This document shows, in pieces, positions 1 to 8,756 of a DNA stretch of 64,000 nt. The stretch covers positions 146,514 to 210,513 of the forward strand of contig CAZPOR010000006.1 of the NCBI GenBank assembly GCA_964588325.1, read 5' to 3'. Positions within the stretch are counted from its first letter, which is position 1. Each line of letters begins with the position of its first letter. The position numbers were made by a program, and so were the translations under genes. Source of the stretch: Thiovibrio sp964588325. GTDB lineage: Bacteria > Desulfobacterota > Desulfobulbia > Desulfobulbales > Desulfurivibrionaceae. The notes beneath the pieces were generated by a model. The model was not told the origin of the DNA. It ran no database searches and worked only from the letters and a program-made list of their open reading frames with translations.

Positions 1-1895
1 TTCAACAGAAAGGAGTTCTTCCTGTAGTCATCCCAGTTTTGGGAATCCACCGTCTCGTTGGTGTAGCCGGCAGGGACTGACTCATAGTAGGTGAAGTCCG
101 CGAGGCCATCGGATCGCACATGGTCGAACTGGGCGCGCAGGCTCAGAACTTTTGGGACCACGGCCATGTCGATCGCCAGACCATAATCCAGACTCTTGTT
201 TTTCTGGTTCGCGGTCCAGGTATAGTTGCCATCGGTGGCGTTGGTATCAACGGGGTTGGCCGTAGTCGTGTTGACAGTCGTTGCCATAGCCCGTTCGGTC
301 TGATCAATGGTCGCGACCTCGTAATCGACGTAGCCGGAGATCATGATCGCGTTGTTCACCGCGAAATCAGCGCTGATATTGAAACTGTCGCTCTTCTCCT
401 CAAGGAGACCGTAGACGGTCTCGGTGTAGTCGGAGATTTTGTGCTTATAGCCCAGACCGATGTTCAGCCTGTCGTTGGGCGAGATGTCCAGGCCCAGCTT
501 GAAGGTGTCCCTGTCCTGATCGGCGGCGTCAAACCGGCGAATATAGGGTTCGATGGCGTCGGCGCTGGCTTGGGTGCCGGTGACCAACTGGAGTTGCTCC
601 CAGCGGGAATCGCGCTCCATTCTTTCGTAGCCAGCCTTGGCGGTCAACCACTCCAGCCCGCTCCACTTGGCATCGAGCCCGTAGATGTCGTCGTCGGTCT
701 CGGGCAGGTCGCCGCGATGCCTTTCGACATTCACGAATTTGTAGTAGGGGGTGAGTTTGATAGCGGCCGGCAGCTTCAGGCCTGCCTCGACGCCATAGCT
801 GGTCTTCTCGTAGTCGAAGAGATGGTTGGTGAAGGTGGTGGCGCCCACGGTGCTGATGATCCGGTCGGACTTGTTTTCTTTGTCGTAGTTGGAGTAAAAA
901 ACCTTGCCGTCAAGGAAGTTCAAGGGGCTGGAGGCCAGGACGATGTTGTAGCTCGTCGTCTCAACCTTGCCGTTGAACAAGGGGTCGGACAGGGTGTTGG
1001 TCCGGGCGTTGCCTGCGGTATTGTAGGTGGTTGCCAGGTTCGACTCGCTTTCAGCCTCGGACTTGCCGTAGCTGAGGGAAAGACTGCTGCTCAGAGGCAG
1101 TTTGACCCGCCCCTTGAACGCAAGTTTGGAATAGTCGTTGTCCGGCGGCAGGGTCAGGAATTCACTCGTATTTGCCGCGGTCAAACTTTGAAAATAGAGA
1201 TAATCGTTGGCGTTGTCGAAGCTGCTGTTCAGGTAGGACATCGAAACGAAGAATGGATCCTCGCCGTAGCCGATTTCGGCCTTGAAGGTGTTGGTCTCGT
1301 AATCCACCGGCTCGGGAAGCTCGATGGAAACGCTGGAATAAACGCCCGCCGCCTTGATACCGGTCCGGTCTTCCTGGGACACGGAAAAATCGGCGAAGAA
1401 GGGTTTGAGCATGTTCAGCTTGATGCCCGCGCCGTACTGATCCCGGGAAATGGCATAGTCGAAGACGCTCGGCCAGGCGGCGGCGTTTGTGGGCAGGGAA
1501 GCCGAGGTTGCCGTGGTGGTCAGGTTGTTGGTGCCGACACCGGTGTAAAAAGATCTGGCGTCGAAGTCGAAGTTATGTTGAATCTCCTTATAGTAGGCGT
1601 CCAGTTTGAACTTTTCGTACTGGCCTGCCTCGATCTTGAAGCTCTGGGTGTCCCGGGCGATTTCGTCGGCGTTGAAATTCAGAAATCCCGACTCGGCGTC
1701 GTACTTCATTTCGACCCCGCCGGTGATGCCGCTGTCCGCATCGCCGTATTCGCTGAATTTTGCCTTGTTGCCGCGGACGTCAATGCTCTTGCCCGTGGCC
1801 TCGATATGGCCGGAGACTCCTTCCTCGGCCTGGACGCCTGCGACGCACAGCAAGGACAAGAGGGCGCTGCCTGATAGTACCAGTTTTCTTTTCAT
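1..1895 (-). CDS. MtrB/PioB-family outer-membrane beta-barrel protein (partial, 3' end outside window)
   Basis: Read on the minus strand, an open frame starts at ATG 1895 behind a GGAGGGAG ribosome-binding site and runs off the left edge without a stop, so about 630 residues are visible. Residues 1-23 look like a signal peptide ending at VQA-EE. The rest alternates short polar and aromatic stretches typical of a large transmembrane beta-barrel, with the FSEYGDADSGITGGVEM-like start seen in MtrB/PioB proteins. In that family the barrel sheaths a multiheme cytochrome and carries electrons across the outer membrane. It lies 13 bp downstream of a decaheme cytochrome gene, which is the canonical partner, so the two are probably one operon. 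I see no CXXC pair near the N-terminus such as Shewanella MtrB has. An MtrC-like surface cytochrome is not visible but could lie beyond the edge. Confidence 0.8.
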   Translation of the reverse strand, partial: MKRKLVLSGSALLSLLCVAGVQAEEGVSGHIEATGKSIDVRGNKAKFSEYGDADSGITGGVEMKYDAESGFLNFNADEIARDTQSFKIEAGQYEKFKLDAYYKEIQHNFDFDARSFYTGVGTNNLTTTATSASLPTNAAAWPSVFDYAISRDQYGAGIKLNMLKPFFADFSVSQEDRTGIKAAGVYSSVSIELPEPVDYETNTFKAEIGYGEDPFFVSMSYLNSSFDNANDYLYFQSLTAANTSEFLTLPPDNDYSKLAFKGRVKLPLSSSLSLSYGKSEAESESNLATTYNTAGNARTNTLSDPLFNGKVETTSYNIVLASSPLNFLDGKVFYSNYDKENKSDRIISTVGATTFTNHLFDYEKTSYGVEAGLKLPAAIKLTPYYKFVNVERHRGDLPETDDDIYGLDAKWSGLEWLTAKAGYERMERDSRWEQLQLVTGTQASADAIEPYIRRFDAADQDRDTFKLGLDISPNDRLNIGLGYKHKISDYTETVYGLLEEKSDSFNISADFAVNNAIMISGYVDYEVATIDQTERAMATTVNTTTANPVDTNATDGNYTWTANQKNKSLDYGLAIDMAVVPKVLSLRAQFDHVRSDGLADFTYYESVPAGYTNETVDSQNWDDYRKNSFLL

Positions 1896-1908
1896 ATATT
1901 CTCCCTCC

Positions 1909-2832
1909 TTATTTCACGTATCTCAGGCCCAGGGTATTGGGTCCGTTGCTGCCGTGGATGGTTGTGTGACAGTTCTGGCACGACCGCGCAACACCGCCTC
2001 TGCCCGCAGGAGCACTTGAAACAAAAGAGTTCGCCTGGGTGTACGGGGTGCCAGGATGTCGGCTCCAGTCGTGACAGCTCTGACAGATGTTCGGAACTTT
2101 TTGGGCCATCAGTTTGTTGTGGTTGCTGCCGTGGGCCGAATGGCAAGTCATGCAGTTTTCTTCCACCGGGGGATGCTCGTACATGAAGGGGCCGCGTTTT
2201 TCGGCGTGGCAATTGTAGCAGAGCTCGTTAATGGAGTCGGCCTTGATCATCTTGGTGCCGAACCCGCCATGGGGATCATGGCAGTCGGAACAGGAAACTT
2301 TGCCCTCCTTGATGGGATGATGGGACTGGCGGTTTGATTCAGAGCGAATATCCTTGTGGCAGGAGAAGCACAGCTCGGTTTGCGGCAGTTTCAGGTTCTT
2401 TGAAAGATTGGAATGGCCCGTATGGCAACTGTCGCAGGACATGCCTGCGGACTTGTGCTTGCTGGTTTCCCAGAAAGCCACATGGCTGGAGGATGAGTGG
2501 CAGCTCAGGCACTGGGCGGCGCGGTCCTTGGCCGAGCGACCGCCGTCCTTGGCATAGGAGAAGATGGTCTTTTTGGATTGTTCGGTGTCGAGATGCTGCG
2601 TGGTCTGCCCATGGCAGGCTTGGCAGCCGTTGGCGCCTTTCCAGGCCTTGCCGTGGAATGACGACTTGAAACTGGCCACCGATTGTTCATGGCAACTGGC
2701 GCAATCCGCCGCAATTTCCGCGGCTTGGGCTACATCTGGCGCAAGAAACTGCCCCAGCCCTCCCATTGTGATCATGGCCAACGACCACGCCGAGACAACG
2801 ACTTTTGGCAAAAGCCTGTTTCGTTTCCGCAT
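1909..2832 (-). CDS. DmsE-type decaheme c-type cytochrome (MtrA-like)
   Basis: A 307-residue protein with an N-terminal signal peptide (residues 1-38, cut near AQA-AE) and exactly ten CXXCH heme motifs, the first CASCH near residue 44 and the last CQNCH near 287. Ten hemes in about 300 residues, next to an MtrB-type barrel, is the signature of the MtrA/DmsE family, periplasmic cytochromes that insert into the barrel and pass electrons to or from the cell exterior. The start at ATG 2832 follows a strong AGGAGGAAGG site. Upstream lies a candidate sigma-54 promoter (2918-2933). The divergent genes encode a heme-containing sensor kinase and a sigma-54 activator, which suggests that transcription responds to redox state or a ligand. 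The physiological electron donor or acceptor cannot be told from this window. Confidence 0.9.
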   Translation of the reverse strand: MRKRNRLLPKVVVSAWSLAMITMGGLGQFLAPDVAQAAEIAADCASCHEQSVASFKSSFHGKAWKGANGCQACHGQTTQHLDTEQSKKTIFSYAKDGGRSAKDRAAQCLSCHSSSSHVAFWETSKHKSAGMSCDSCHTGHSNLSKNLKLPQTELCFSCHKDIRSESNRQSHHPIKEGKVSCSDCHDPHGGFGTKMIKADSINELCYNCHAEKRGPFMYEHPPVEENCMTCHSAHGSNHNKLMAQKVPNICQSCHDWSRHPGTPYTQANSFVSSAPAGRGGVARSCQNCHTTIHGSNGPNTLGLRYVK

Positions 2833-2917
2833 ATCCTTCCTCCTCTCCTGTTTCCCTTTTTTTGGTTTTGAAAGAACCCATACAACCCGTCCTTTCAGGC
2901 ATGCTTGTCCCGGTATC

Positions 2918-2933
2918 TGCGAAAAATATGCCA
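2918..2933 (-). promoter_or_regulatory. candidate sigma-54 (-24/-12) promoter for the cytochrome/barrel operon
   Basis: On the minus strand the bases read TGGCATATTTTTCGCA. This has GG and GC exactly ten bases apart and differs from the TGGCACG-N4-TTGCA consensus at three positions. The predicted transcript start near 2906 leaves a leader of about 75 nt before ATG 2832. An NtrC-type activator gene lies just across the intergenic region. Confidence 0.6.
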
Positions 2934-3019
2934 GAGGTGCAAATTAAATTGCATACTCGAAGATACAAGGAGATAGCCGGTGCCCGGCAGGGAGGCGCGC
3001 TGCGCCGTGGAGGCCGTTC

Positions 3020-3057
3020 TTGGTGAAATGCCCAAGCCGGTTTGGGCATTTCACCAA
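3020..3057. promoter_or_regulatory. perfect 16-bp inverted repeat, candidate enhancer/operator between divergent genes
   Basis: The arms TTGGTGAAATGCCCAA (3020-3035) and TTGGGCATTTCACCAA (3042-3057) are exact reverse complements around a 6-base spacer. No T-run follows either arm, so a terminator is unlikely, and both flanking genes start here rather than end. Its centre is about 132 bp from the predicted start of the leftward sigma-54 promoter and about 138 bp from that of the rightward one. That is the usual position of an upstream activator site for NtrC-type proteins. The remainder of the 2833-3194 gap shows no coding sequence I can support. Confidence 0.6.
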
Positions 3058-3150
3058 AATACTCCGGGCGGGGAGGCGGTGCCCCTGGATATGGCGAAAG
3101 AGCTCAATTATTGACTGGTCGAATTGCATCTTGCACAGATGCTGACCGGC

Positions 3151-3166
3151 TGGTAGTCTTTTTGCG
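3151..3166 (+). promoter_or_regulatory. candidate sigma-54 promoter for the sensor/regulator operon
   Basis: The bases TGGTAGTCTTTTTGCG hold GG at 3152-3153 and TTGC at 3162-3165, ten bases between GG and GC. The predicted start near 3177 leaves a short leader that contains the AGGAGG site of the lipoprotein gene at 3195. The match at the -24 element is weaker than in the leftward promoter. Confidence 0.5.
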
Positions 3167-3194
3167 AGGTCAACATCGTGAACAGGAGGGGATG

Positions 3195-4136
3195 ATGCGG
3201 TTGTTTCTTGCCCGACATGCACGCAGGATTCTGCTGGGCTGTCTTTTTCCGCTTTTTCTGGCGGGGTGTGGCGACGGACAGAACGAAGTCCCTGCCTCGA
3301 AACCTCCTTCCCCTGCCCCGGCCACACGAATTGTCATCGGCCTCATCCCCGAGATGGACATCTTTGTCCAGAAAAAGCGCTATGCGCCCATTGCCCAGTA
3401 TCTCTCCCAAAAAACCGGGGCGGTTGTTGAGCTCAAAATCCTTTCCCGCTACGGCAATATCCTGGATAATTTCCAGAGCGAGGGGCTGGACGGCGCTTTT
3501 TTCGGCAGCTTCACCGGCGCCCTGGCCATCAAGAAATTGGGGGTTGAGCCCCTGGCCAGGCCTGAATACGAAGGCGGGGCATCCACCTATTACGGCATGG
3601 TCTTCGCCAGAAAGGACAGTGGGATAAAAACGGCGCGGGACATGCAGGGCAAGGTCTTTGTCTTTGTGGACAAGGCCACCACGGCCGGCTGGCTTCTGCC
3701 CCTGTATTTCTTCCGGACGCACGGTATTGCGGATTACCGGTCCTGGTTCAGGGAGAGCTATTTCAGCGGCACCCATGAGGATGCCATCCAGGATGTTCTG
3801 GAGGGCACAGCGGACCTCGGCGCGGCCAAGGATCTCGTTTTTTCCCGGCTGGCCAAGGAAAACCCCAGGATCACCGCGGAACTGGAAATTCTCGCCACCT
3901 CCCCGAAAGTTCCGGCAAACACCCTGTCGGTGCGGCGCGATCTGGACCCCGCCCTGAAAACCATCATTACAAGCAGCCTGCTTTCCATGGACCAGGATGC
4001 GGAAGGACGCCGGGCGCTGGCTCAATTCGGGGCCAGCCGCTTTATTGCGACCGCGGCGGCGGAGTACGGACCTGTTATTGAGTATGCCGAACACATCGGC
4101 CTGGACCTGGCAACCTACGATTATGTCAATGATTGA
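3195..4136 (+). CDS. PhnD/SsuA-like periplasmic substrate-binding lipoprotein
   Basis: A 313-residue protein whose N-terminus has an arginine-rich start, a hydrophobic core and the lipobox LAGC near residues 20-23, so it is probably anchored in a membrane facing the periplasm. The body matches the PhnD-like family of phosphate/phosphite/phosphonate binding proteins: IVIGLIPEMD near the start, YAPIAQYLSQKTG, and the ARKDSGIKTARDMQGKVF segment. I chose ATG 3195 because AGGAGG at 3184-3189 sits 5 bases upstream. ATG 3192 is also possible. No permease or ATPase follows. Instead a histidine kinase and response regulator are encoded downstream, so I infer that this protein senses a ligand for the kinase rather than feeding a transporter. 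The ligand is unknown. Confidence 0.75.
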   Translation: MRLFLARHARRILLGCLFPLFLAGCGDGQNEVPASKPPSPAPATRIVIGLIPEMDIFVQKKRYAPIAQYLSQKTGAVVELKILSRYGNILDNFQSEGLDGAFFGSFTGALAIKKLGVEPLARPEYEGGASTYYGMVFARKDSGIKTARDMQGKVFVFVDKATTAGWLLPLYFFRTHGIADYRSWFRESYFSGTHEDAIQDVLEGTADLGAAKDLVFSRLAKENPRITAELEILATSPKVPANTLSVRRDLDPALKTIITSSLLSMDQDAEGRRALAQFGASRFIATAAAEYGPVIEYAEHIGLDLATYDYVND

Positions 4137-4202
4137 CGCCAGCCGGCCTGTGATATCTGCTCTCCCTGCAACGTCCGCCTCCGGCGCCGCGGTCCTGCCC
4201 CC

Positions 4203-6050
4203 ATGCGCATAAAAGCGATACTCGGCTTCATACTGCTGGTTTTTTTCTTTGGGGTTGGCGGGGTGTATATTGCCGTTACCAATGCCCGGGTCGTTGACAA
4301 CCTTGAGAAGGTGCTCGCTCTCCATCAAATGGATTTTCTCCGCGACACCCTGCGCAACAAGGTAAAAATCATTCAGTCGGATCTCTATCTCACCACCTCC
4401 CAGCATCGCACCAGCATCGGGGATTTTGTCGAGAATGGCGAGGCGTTGCATCTCGCCGGAGAAGGGTGCTTCAAATGCCACCATGCCGAGCTGACGGGGC
4501 AACGGTTGACCCGTTTGCGGCAAGGCATCGATGCGTATCTGAAAAAGGCGAGCCGGGTGTATATGCTCAGCGCAAACCACGAACGGCGGGACAGGGAAGA
4601 AAAAAACGCCTCTGCCTCGGCCGCCCAGCTTCTTGAAGAAATTGACAGTCTGATGCTTTTTTCTGCCGACAAAATTTCTCCGAAAATTGCCAGAACCCGG
4701 GAGGAAGTTGCCCGGGCGAAAAATATCCTGCTGGGAGTGGTGACTCTCGCGCCTGTGATTTTTCTTGTTTTCACCTTTCTTTTTGTCAAACGGTTTTCCT
4801 CGGCTCTGTCTACGCTCATCGGGGCAACGGAGAAAATCAAGGCCGGGGAATTGACCCACACCATTGATGCGCAGCTTCCCGACGAATTCAACACCCTGGC
4901 CGCCGCCTTCAATGCGATGGCTGTTTCGTTGAAAAAGCAGTGCGAGGCTGTTATTGCCGAGCAGAACCGCTACAAGGTGCTCTTCGAGTCGGCGGATGAC
5001 GCCATCTTCATCATGGAGGGAGAGGGAGAAGCGGCAGGGAGAATCATCGCGGCCAATCAGTCCGCGGCAACCATGCACGGCTACACGGTTGACGAGCTCT
5101 GCGCCCTGTCCATTCAGGATATCGACACGGTTGAGAGCGCGGCGCAAGCCCCGGCCCGGATTCGAGACATCTTGACGGGCGGGCGGCTTGAGGCCTTGGT
5201 GGAGCACCGGAAGAAGGACGGCACGGTTTTTCCGGTGGAGGTCCGGGCCGGGTTAATGGAGGTTGAAGGACGCAAATATATCTTGGCCTTTGACCGGGAT
5301 GTGACCGTGCGGAATCAGACCGAGGCTGCGTTGCAGCGCTCGCGGCAACTGGCCATGGTCGGCCAGATGGCGGCTGGTCTGGCCCATGAGATCAAAAACC
5401 CCCTGGCCGGGATCAAGGTCTCCATGGAAGTTTTACTGGACGAGCTACCGCTTTCCCCGGAAGACAAGGCGATTTTTACGCGTACTATCGGCGAGGTGCA
5501 GAGAATCGAATCCTTGCTGAAAAATCTCCTCAACTACGCCAGGGCGCCCAAACCGGTTTTTTCCCGGATCGACCTCAACCAGCAGCTTGAAAACGCCCTG
5601 CGGAATACGGCCATGCTGCTCAAATCCCCGGAATATGAAGCGACCAGCCGCAAGGGATTGCAATTGGTCCGCACCCTTGATCCGGCCCTGCCCATGATCC
5701 TGGCGGACCCCGGCCAGATGCAGCAGGTGATCCTGAATTTGCTGCTCAATGCCATGGAGGCGACGCCCGCGGGGGGCGCCATCACCGTGGGCACCAAACC
5801 GGGCCGGGGCGGGACCGTGGAGGTGGTGGTCGGCGATACGGGAAAGGGCATGAGTGAAGAGGCGTGCGCCAAGGCCTTTCAGCCGTTTTACACCACCAAG
5901 CCCAAGGGGAGCGGGCTGGGGCTGGCGATAACCCGGCGGCTTGTGGAGCAACACCACGGCGAGATCGAAATTGCCAGCGTTGTGGGCCAGGGGACGACCG
6001 TTACCATCACCCTGCCGGTAGAACAAAAAGAAGAGGATGAAAGCCCATGA
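4203..6050 (+). CDS. membrane sensor histidine kinase with a periplasmic CXXCH heme motif (HAMP-PAS-HisKA-HATPase)
   Basis: A 615-residue kinase. TM1 spans about residues 5-26 and TM2 about 176-196. Between them is a helical periplasmic domain containing CFKCHH at residues 89-94, a single c-type heme attachment motif. A HAMP linker follows (197-250), then a PAS domain (250-370), a HisKA domain with the phosphoacceptor in HEIKNP (His396), and an ATPase domain with the NLLLNAMEA N box, DTGKGM and GSGLGL. The heme suggests that it reads redox state or a gas/small ligand in the periplasm. It lies 66 bp after the PhnD-like lipoprotein and overlaps the response regulator start by ATGA, so the three genes are probably co-transcribed. 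I see no strong ribosome-binding site before ATG 4203. Confidence 0.85.
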   Translation: MRIKAILGFILLVFFFGVGGVYIAVTNARVVDNLEKVLALHQMDFLRDTLRNKVKIIQSDLYLTTSQHRTSIGDFVENGEALHLAGEGCFKCHHAELTGQRLTRLRQGIDAYLKKASRVYMLSANHERRDREEKNASASAAQLLEEIDSLMLFSADKISPKIARTREEVARAKNILLGVVTLAPVIFLVFTFLFVKRFSSALSTLIGATEKIKAGELTHTIDAQLPDEFNTLAAAFNAMAVSLKKQCEAVIAEQNRYKVLFESADDAIFIMEGEGEAAGRIIAANQSAATMHGYTVDELCALSIQDIDTVESAAQAPARIRDILTGGRLEALVEHRKKDGTVFPVEVRAGLMEVEGRKYILAFDRDVTVRNQTEAALQRSRQLAMVGQMAAGLAHEIKNPLAGIKVSMEVLLDELPLSPEDKAIFTRTIGEVQRIESLLKNLLNYARAPKPVFSRIDLNQQLENALRNTAMLLKSPEYEATSRKGLQLVRTLDPALPMILADPGQMQQVILNLLLNAMEATPAGGAITVGTKPGRGGTVEVVVGDTGKGMSEEACAKAFQPFYTTKPKGSGLGLAITRRLVEQHHGEIEIASVVGQGTTVTITLPVEQKEEDESP

Positions 6051-7435
6051 AAATCAGGGGAAGAATTTTTGCCGTGGACGATGACGAGCTCATCGTCAGC
6101 ATGCTTGCCAGGGCCTTGAAAAACGAAGGCTATGAAGTGCATTTTCAAACCACCCCGCAGGATGCTGTCGCCAATATCCTTGCCTGGCAGCCGGACATTG
6201 TTTTTCTCGATGTCGATCTGGCCGAGGAAATAACCGGCTTCGACATCCTTGCCGCGCTGAAAAAGGAAGAGGTTGGAGCCGAGGTGGTCATGCTCACCGC
6301 CGATGACTCGGCGGAATCAGCCATCCGGGCCATGAAGCTCGGGGCGGTTGAATATTTCACCAAGCCGTTCAATCTCGATGAGATAAAAATCATCACCAGC
6401 AACATCATCGAAAACATCCGGCGCAAAGCGGAGATCGACTATCACCGGGAAAGAATTTGTCCCTATTTTGAACACGGCTTGGTCGGCGAATCTCCCCAGA
6501 TGAAGGAGATTCTCAAGACGGCGGAGAAATTGGTTCAGGTCAGGGCGGAGACCATCCTCGTCACCGGGGAGTCCGGCAGCGGCAAGGAGGTGTTGGCCCG
6601 TTATCTCCATTGCCGGCGGCAGAAGGCGGAAGGCAATGGCCAGGGGCCGTTTTTCGCGGTCAACTGCACGGCCTTGCCGGAAAACCTCATCGAGAGCGAG
6701 CTGTTCGGCCATGCAAAAGGCGCCTTCACCGACGCCCGCGCCGACAAGAAGGGGATTTTCGAGCTGGCGGCGGACGGCACCCTGCTGCTGGATGAAATCG
6801 GGGACATGCGTCTCGATCTCCAGGCAAAACTCCTGCGGGTTCTGGAGGAAAGAACGGTGCGGCGGCTGGGGGGCAGTGTGGATCTGCCCGTGCAGGCCAC
6901 GGTGATCGTGACCACCAATAAGGATCTCAAGGGCGCCGCGGAACACGGAGACTTCCGCAAGGATCTGTTTTTCCGGCTGAGCGCCTTTGCCATGGAGCTG
7001 CCGCCCCTGCGGGATCGGGGGGATGACATCCTGTTGCTTGCCCGCCATTTTCTCCGCTATTTTGCCAACAAATATCTCAAGAAAGGGATCAAGGAATTCT
7101 CCGGCGAGGCGGAAAAAGCCCTGCTGGCCTATGGCTGGCCCGGAAATGTGCGGGAGTTGCGCAACATTATCGAGCGGTGCGTGGTGCTGGAGGAGATGGA
7201 AACCATCACCCGGGAGCAGCTTCTTCCGAATCTTGCCGGATTTGCAGGTCCTGCCGCGGTTGCCTCGGCGAGAATCATCCTGCCGGAAGAAGGGCTTTCC
7301 CTGGAGGAGCTGGAAAAGGATCTTATCCGGCAGGCCCTGGAAAGGACCAATGCCAACCAGACCAAGGCCGCCAAGCTGCTGAGTATTTCCTACGACACCC
7401 TGCGGTATCAGATGAAAAAATTTGGGCTGGGCTGA
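6047..7435 (+). CDS. NtrC-family sigma-54-dependent response regulator
   Basis: A 462-residue regulator in the order receiver (about 1-120, phosphoacceptor Asp55 in VFLDVD), AAA+ activator domain (about 145-370, Walker A GESGSGK at 174-180, sigma-54 contact loop GAFTDA at 225-230), and a C-terminal Fis-type helix-turn-helix (NQTKAAKLLSISYDTLRYQMKK). The loop has D where GAFTGA usually has G, a common variant. It overlaps the kinase stop by 4 bp, so it is the kinase's cognate partner. The most likely targets are the two sigma-54 promoters upstream in this window. The gene ends only 20 bp from the convergent MFS gene, with no terminator visible between them. Confidence 0.92.
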   Translation: MKIRGRIFAVDDDELIVSMLARALKNEGYEVHFQTTPQDAVANILAWQPDIVFLDVDLAEEITGFDILAALKKEEVGAEVVMLTADDSAESAIRAMKLGAVEYFTKPFNLDEIKIITSNIIENIRRKAEIDYHRERICPYFEHGLVGESPQMKEILKTAEKLVQVRAETILVTGESGSGKEVLARYLHCRRQKAEGNGQGPFFAVNCTALPENLIESELFGHAKGAFTDARADKKGIFELAADGTLLLDEIGDMRLDLQAKLLRVLEERTVRRLGGSVDLPVQATVIVTTNKDLKGAAEHGDFRKDLFFRLSAFAMELPPLRDRGDDILLLARHFLRYFANKYLKKGIKEFSGEAEKALLAYGWPGNVRELRNIIERCVVLEEMETITREQLLPNLAGFAGPAAVASARIILPEEGLSLEELEKDLIRQALERTNANQTKAAKLLSISYDTLRYQMKKFGLG

Positions 7436-7455
7436 GGAGCGATTTCCGCCTCCGG

Positions 7456-8697
7456 CTAGAGAAACTCCTCGAAATAGTCCAGATCCTTGTGAAAGGTCTC
7501 CTCCAATCCGGCCAGGGCCAGGAAGGCCGCGGCCAGGCAGACGGCCCCGACCGCCAGCGCGCTCCCCTCCAGGGTGAGGTAGTTGCGCCCCAGTTGGAAC
7601 AGCGTGGTGATCGGCACCACCATGCCCCGGACGAAGTTGGGCACCGTGGTGGCCACCGTGGCCCGCAGGTTGGTGCCGAACTGCTCCGCCGCCACGGTGA
7701 CGAAGATCGCCCAGTAGCCTCCGGCAAAGCCGAGCAGGGCGCAGACCCCGTAGAAGAAGGCGGGGCTTTGCCCGGTCTGCAGAAAATAGAGACCGATCCC
7801 CGCCACGGTCATGAGCATGAAAAGACCGATGGCCTTTTTCCGGCTCTTGAGGAGCTGGCTCAGAAAGCCGCTGGAAAAATCCCCGAAGATCAAGCCCAGA
7901 TAGCAGAACATCACCGCGTTCCCGGCCGAGACCGGGCCGCTGATGCCAAGCGCGACGGCAAACTCCGGGGAAAAGGTGATCAGCACCCCGACCACGAACC
8001 AGATGGGAATGCCGATCACAATGGAGTTGCAATAGCGGCGGAACCGTTCTCCATCGGTGAACAGGGCCAGGAAGTTCCCCCGCTGCATTCCAGCCTTGCC
8101 ATCCATGGCCCGGAACATGCCCGACTCGGCCACCCTGATCCGGGTGACGAGCAGCAGCAAGCCAAGCACCCCGCCGATGATAAAGGCCGTGCGCCAGTCA
8201 AAGGTACTGGCCACCAGATTGGCCAGGATCGCCCCGGAAACGCCCACCGAGGCGACCAGCATGGTGCCGTATCCCCGGATGCTTGTGTGCAGGATCTCGG
8301 AGACCAGGGTGATGCCAGCGCCCAGCTCCCCGGCCAGGCCGATGCCCGCTATGAAACGCAGGGTCGCGTAGGCAGGCAGCGAGGTGGCGAAGCCGTTGGC
8401 CAGGTTGGCCAGGGAATAGATGCAGATCGAGGCGAACATGATCGTGAGCCGCCCCTTGCGGTCGCCGAGGACACCCCAGAGGATGCCGCCCACCAGCATC
8501 CCGGCCATCTGCATGTTGAGGAGAAAGACGCCGTTGTCGATCAGCGCCTGGCCGGAAAGCCCCAGGGATTTGAGGCTCGGCACCCGGACGATGCTGAAGA
8601 GCACCAGATCGTAGATATCAACGAAATAGCCGAGCGCGGCGACGATGACCGGCAGGCTGAAGATTTGGGAAAGAGTGGTTGTGTGTTGTGGCTTCAT
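7456..8697 (-). CDS. MFS transporter (metabolite:proton symporter-like)
   Basis: A 413-residue, highly hydrophobic protein with about 12 membrane segments, the MFS loop motif GDRKGRL after the second segment and a charged central cytoplasmic loop around residues 195-225. The YFVDIYDLVLFSIVR start and the GIGLAGELGAG segment resemble the metabolite/sugar-acid:H+ symporter branch of the superfamily. The substrate cannot be inferred. It lies 59 bp downstream of two co-directional uncharacterised genes and may be the last gene of that run. The ribosome-binding site before ATG 8697 is weak. The frame read antisense to this gene and its neighbour is an artefact of high GC content. Confidence 0.85.
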   Translation of the reverse strand: MKPQHTTTLSQIFSLPVIVAALGYFVDIYDLVLFSIVRVPSLKSLGLSGQALIDNGVFLLNMQMAGMLVGGILWGVLGDRKGRLTIMFASICIYSLANLANGFATSLPAYATLRFIAGIGLAGELGAGITLVSEILHTSIRGYGTMLVASVGVSGAILANLVASTFDWRTAFIIGGVLGLLLLVTRIRVAESGMFRAMDGKAGMQRGNFLALFTDGERFRRYCNSIVIGIPIWFVVGVLITFSPEFAVALGISGPVSAGNAVMFCYLGLIFGDFSSGFLSQLLKSRKKAIGLFMLMTVAGIGLYFLQTGQSPAFFYGVCALLGFAGGYWAIFVTVAAEQFGTNLRATVATTVPNFVRGMVVPITTLFQLGRNYLTLEGSALAVGAVCLAAAFLALAGLEETFHKDLDYFEEFL

Positions 8698-8756
8698 AGG
8701 GGGTGGTCCGCCTGTACGTTATGCGCAGGCACCATACCCCCTGCACCCTTCCCGCG

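Noticed and set aside
120..1874. 584-residue open frame on the plus strand
   Set aside because: It is antisense to the MtrB-like barrel gene, has no ribosome-binding site and no family features. GC-rich codon use on the real strand keeps the opposite frame open.
2833..3020. Possible cyclic-di-GMP riboswitch in the cytochrome leader
   Set aside because: Such riboswitches precede cytochrome genes in relatives, so I searched the leader, but the conserved GEMM core bases are not present.
3020..3057. Bidirectional terminator
   Set aside because: Both neighbouring genes start here rather than end, and no T-run follows the stem.
3108..5207. 699-residue open frame on the minus strand
   Set aside because: Antisense to the PhnD-like lipoprotein and the heme kinase, both well supported. 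No domain is visible.
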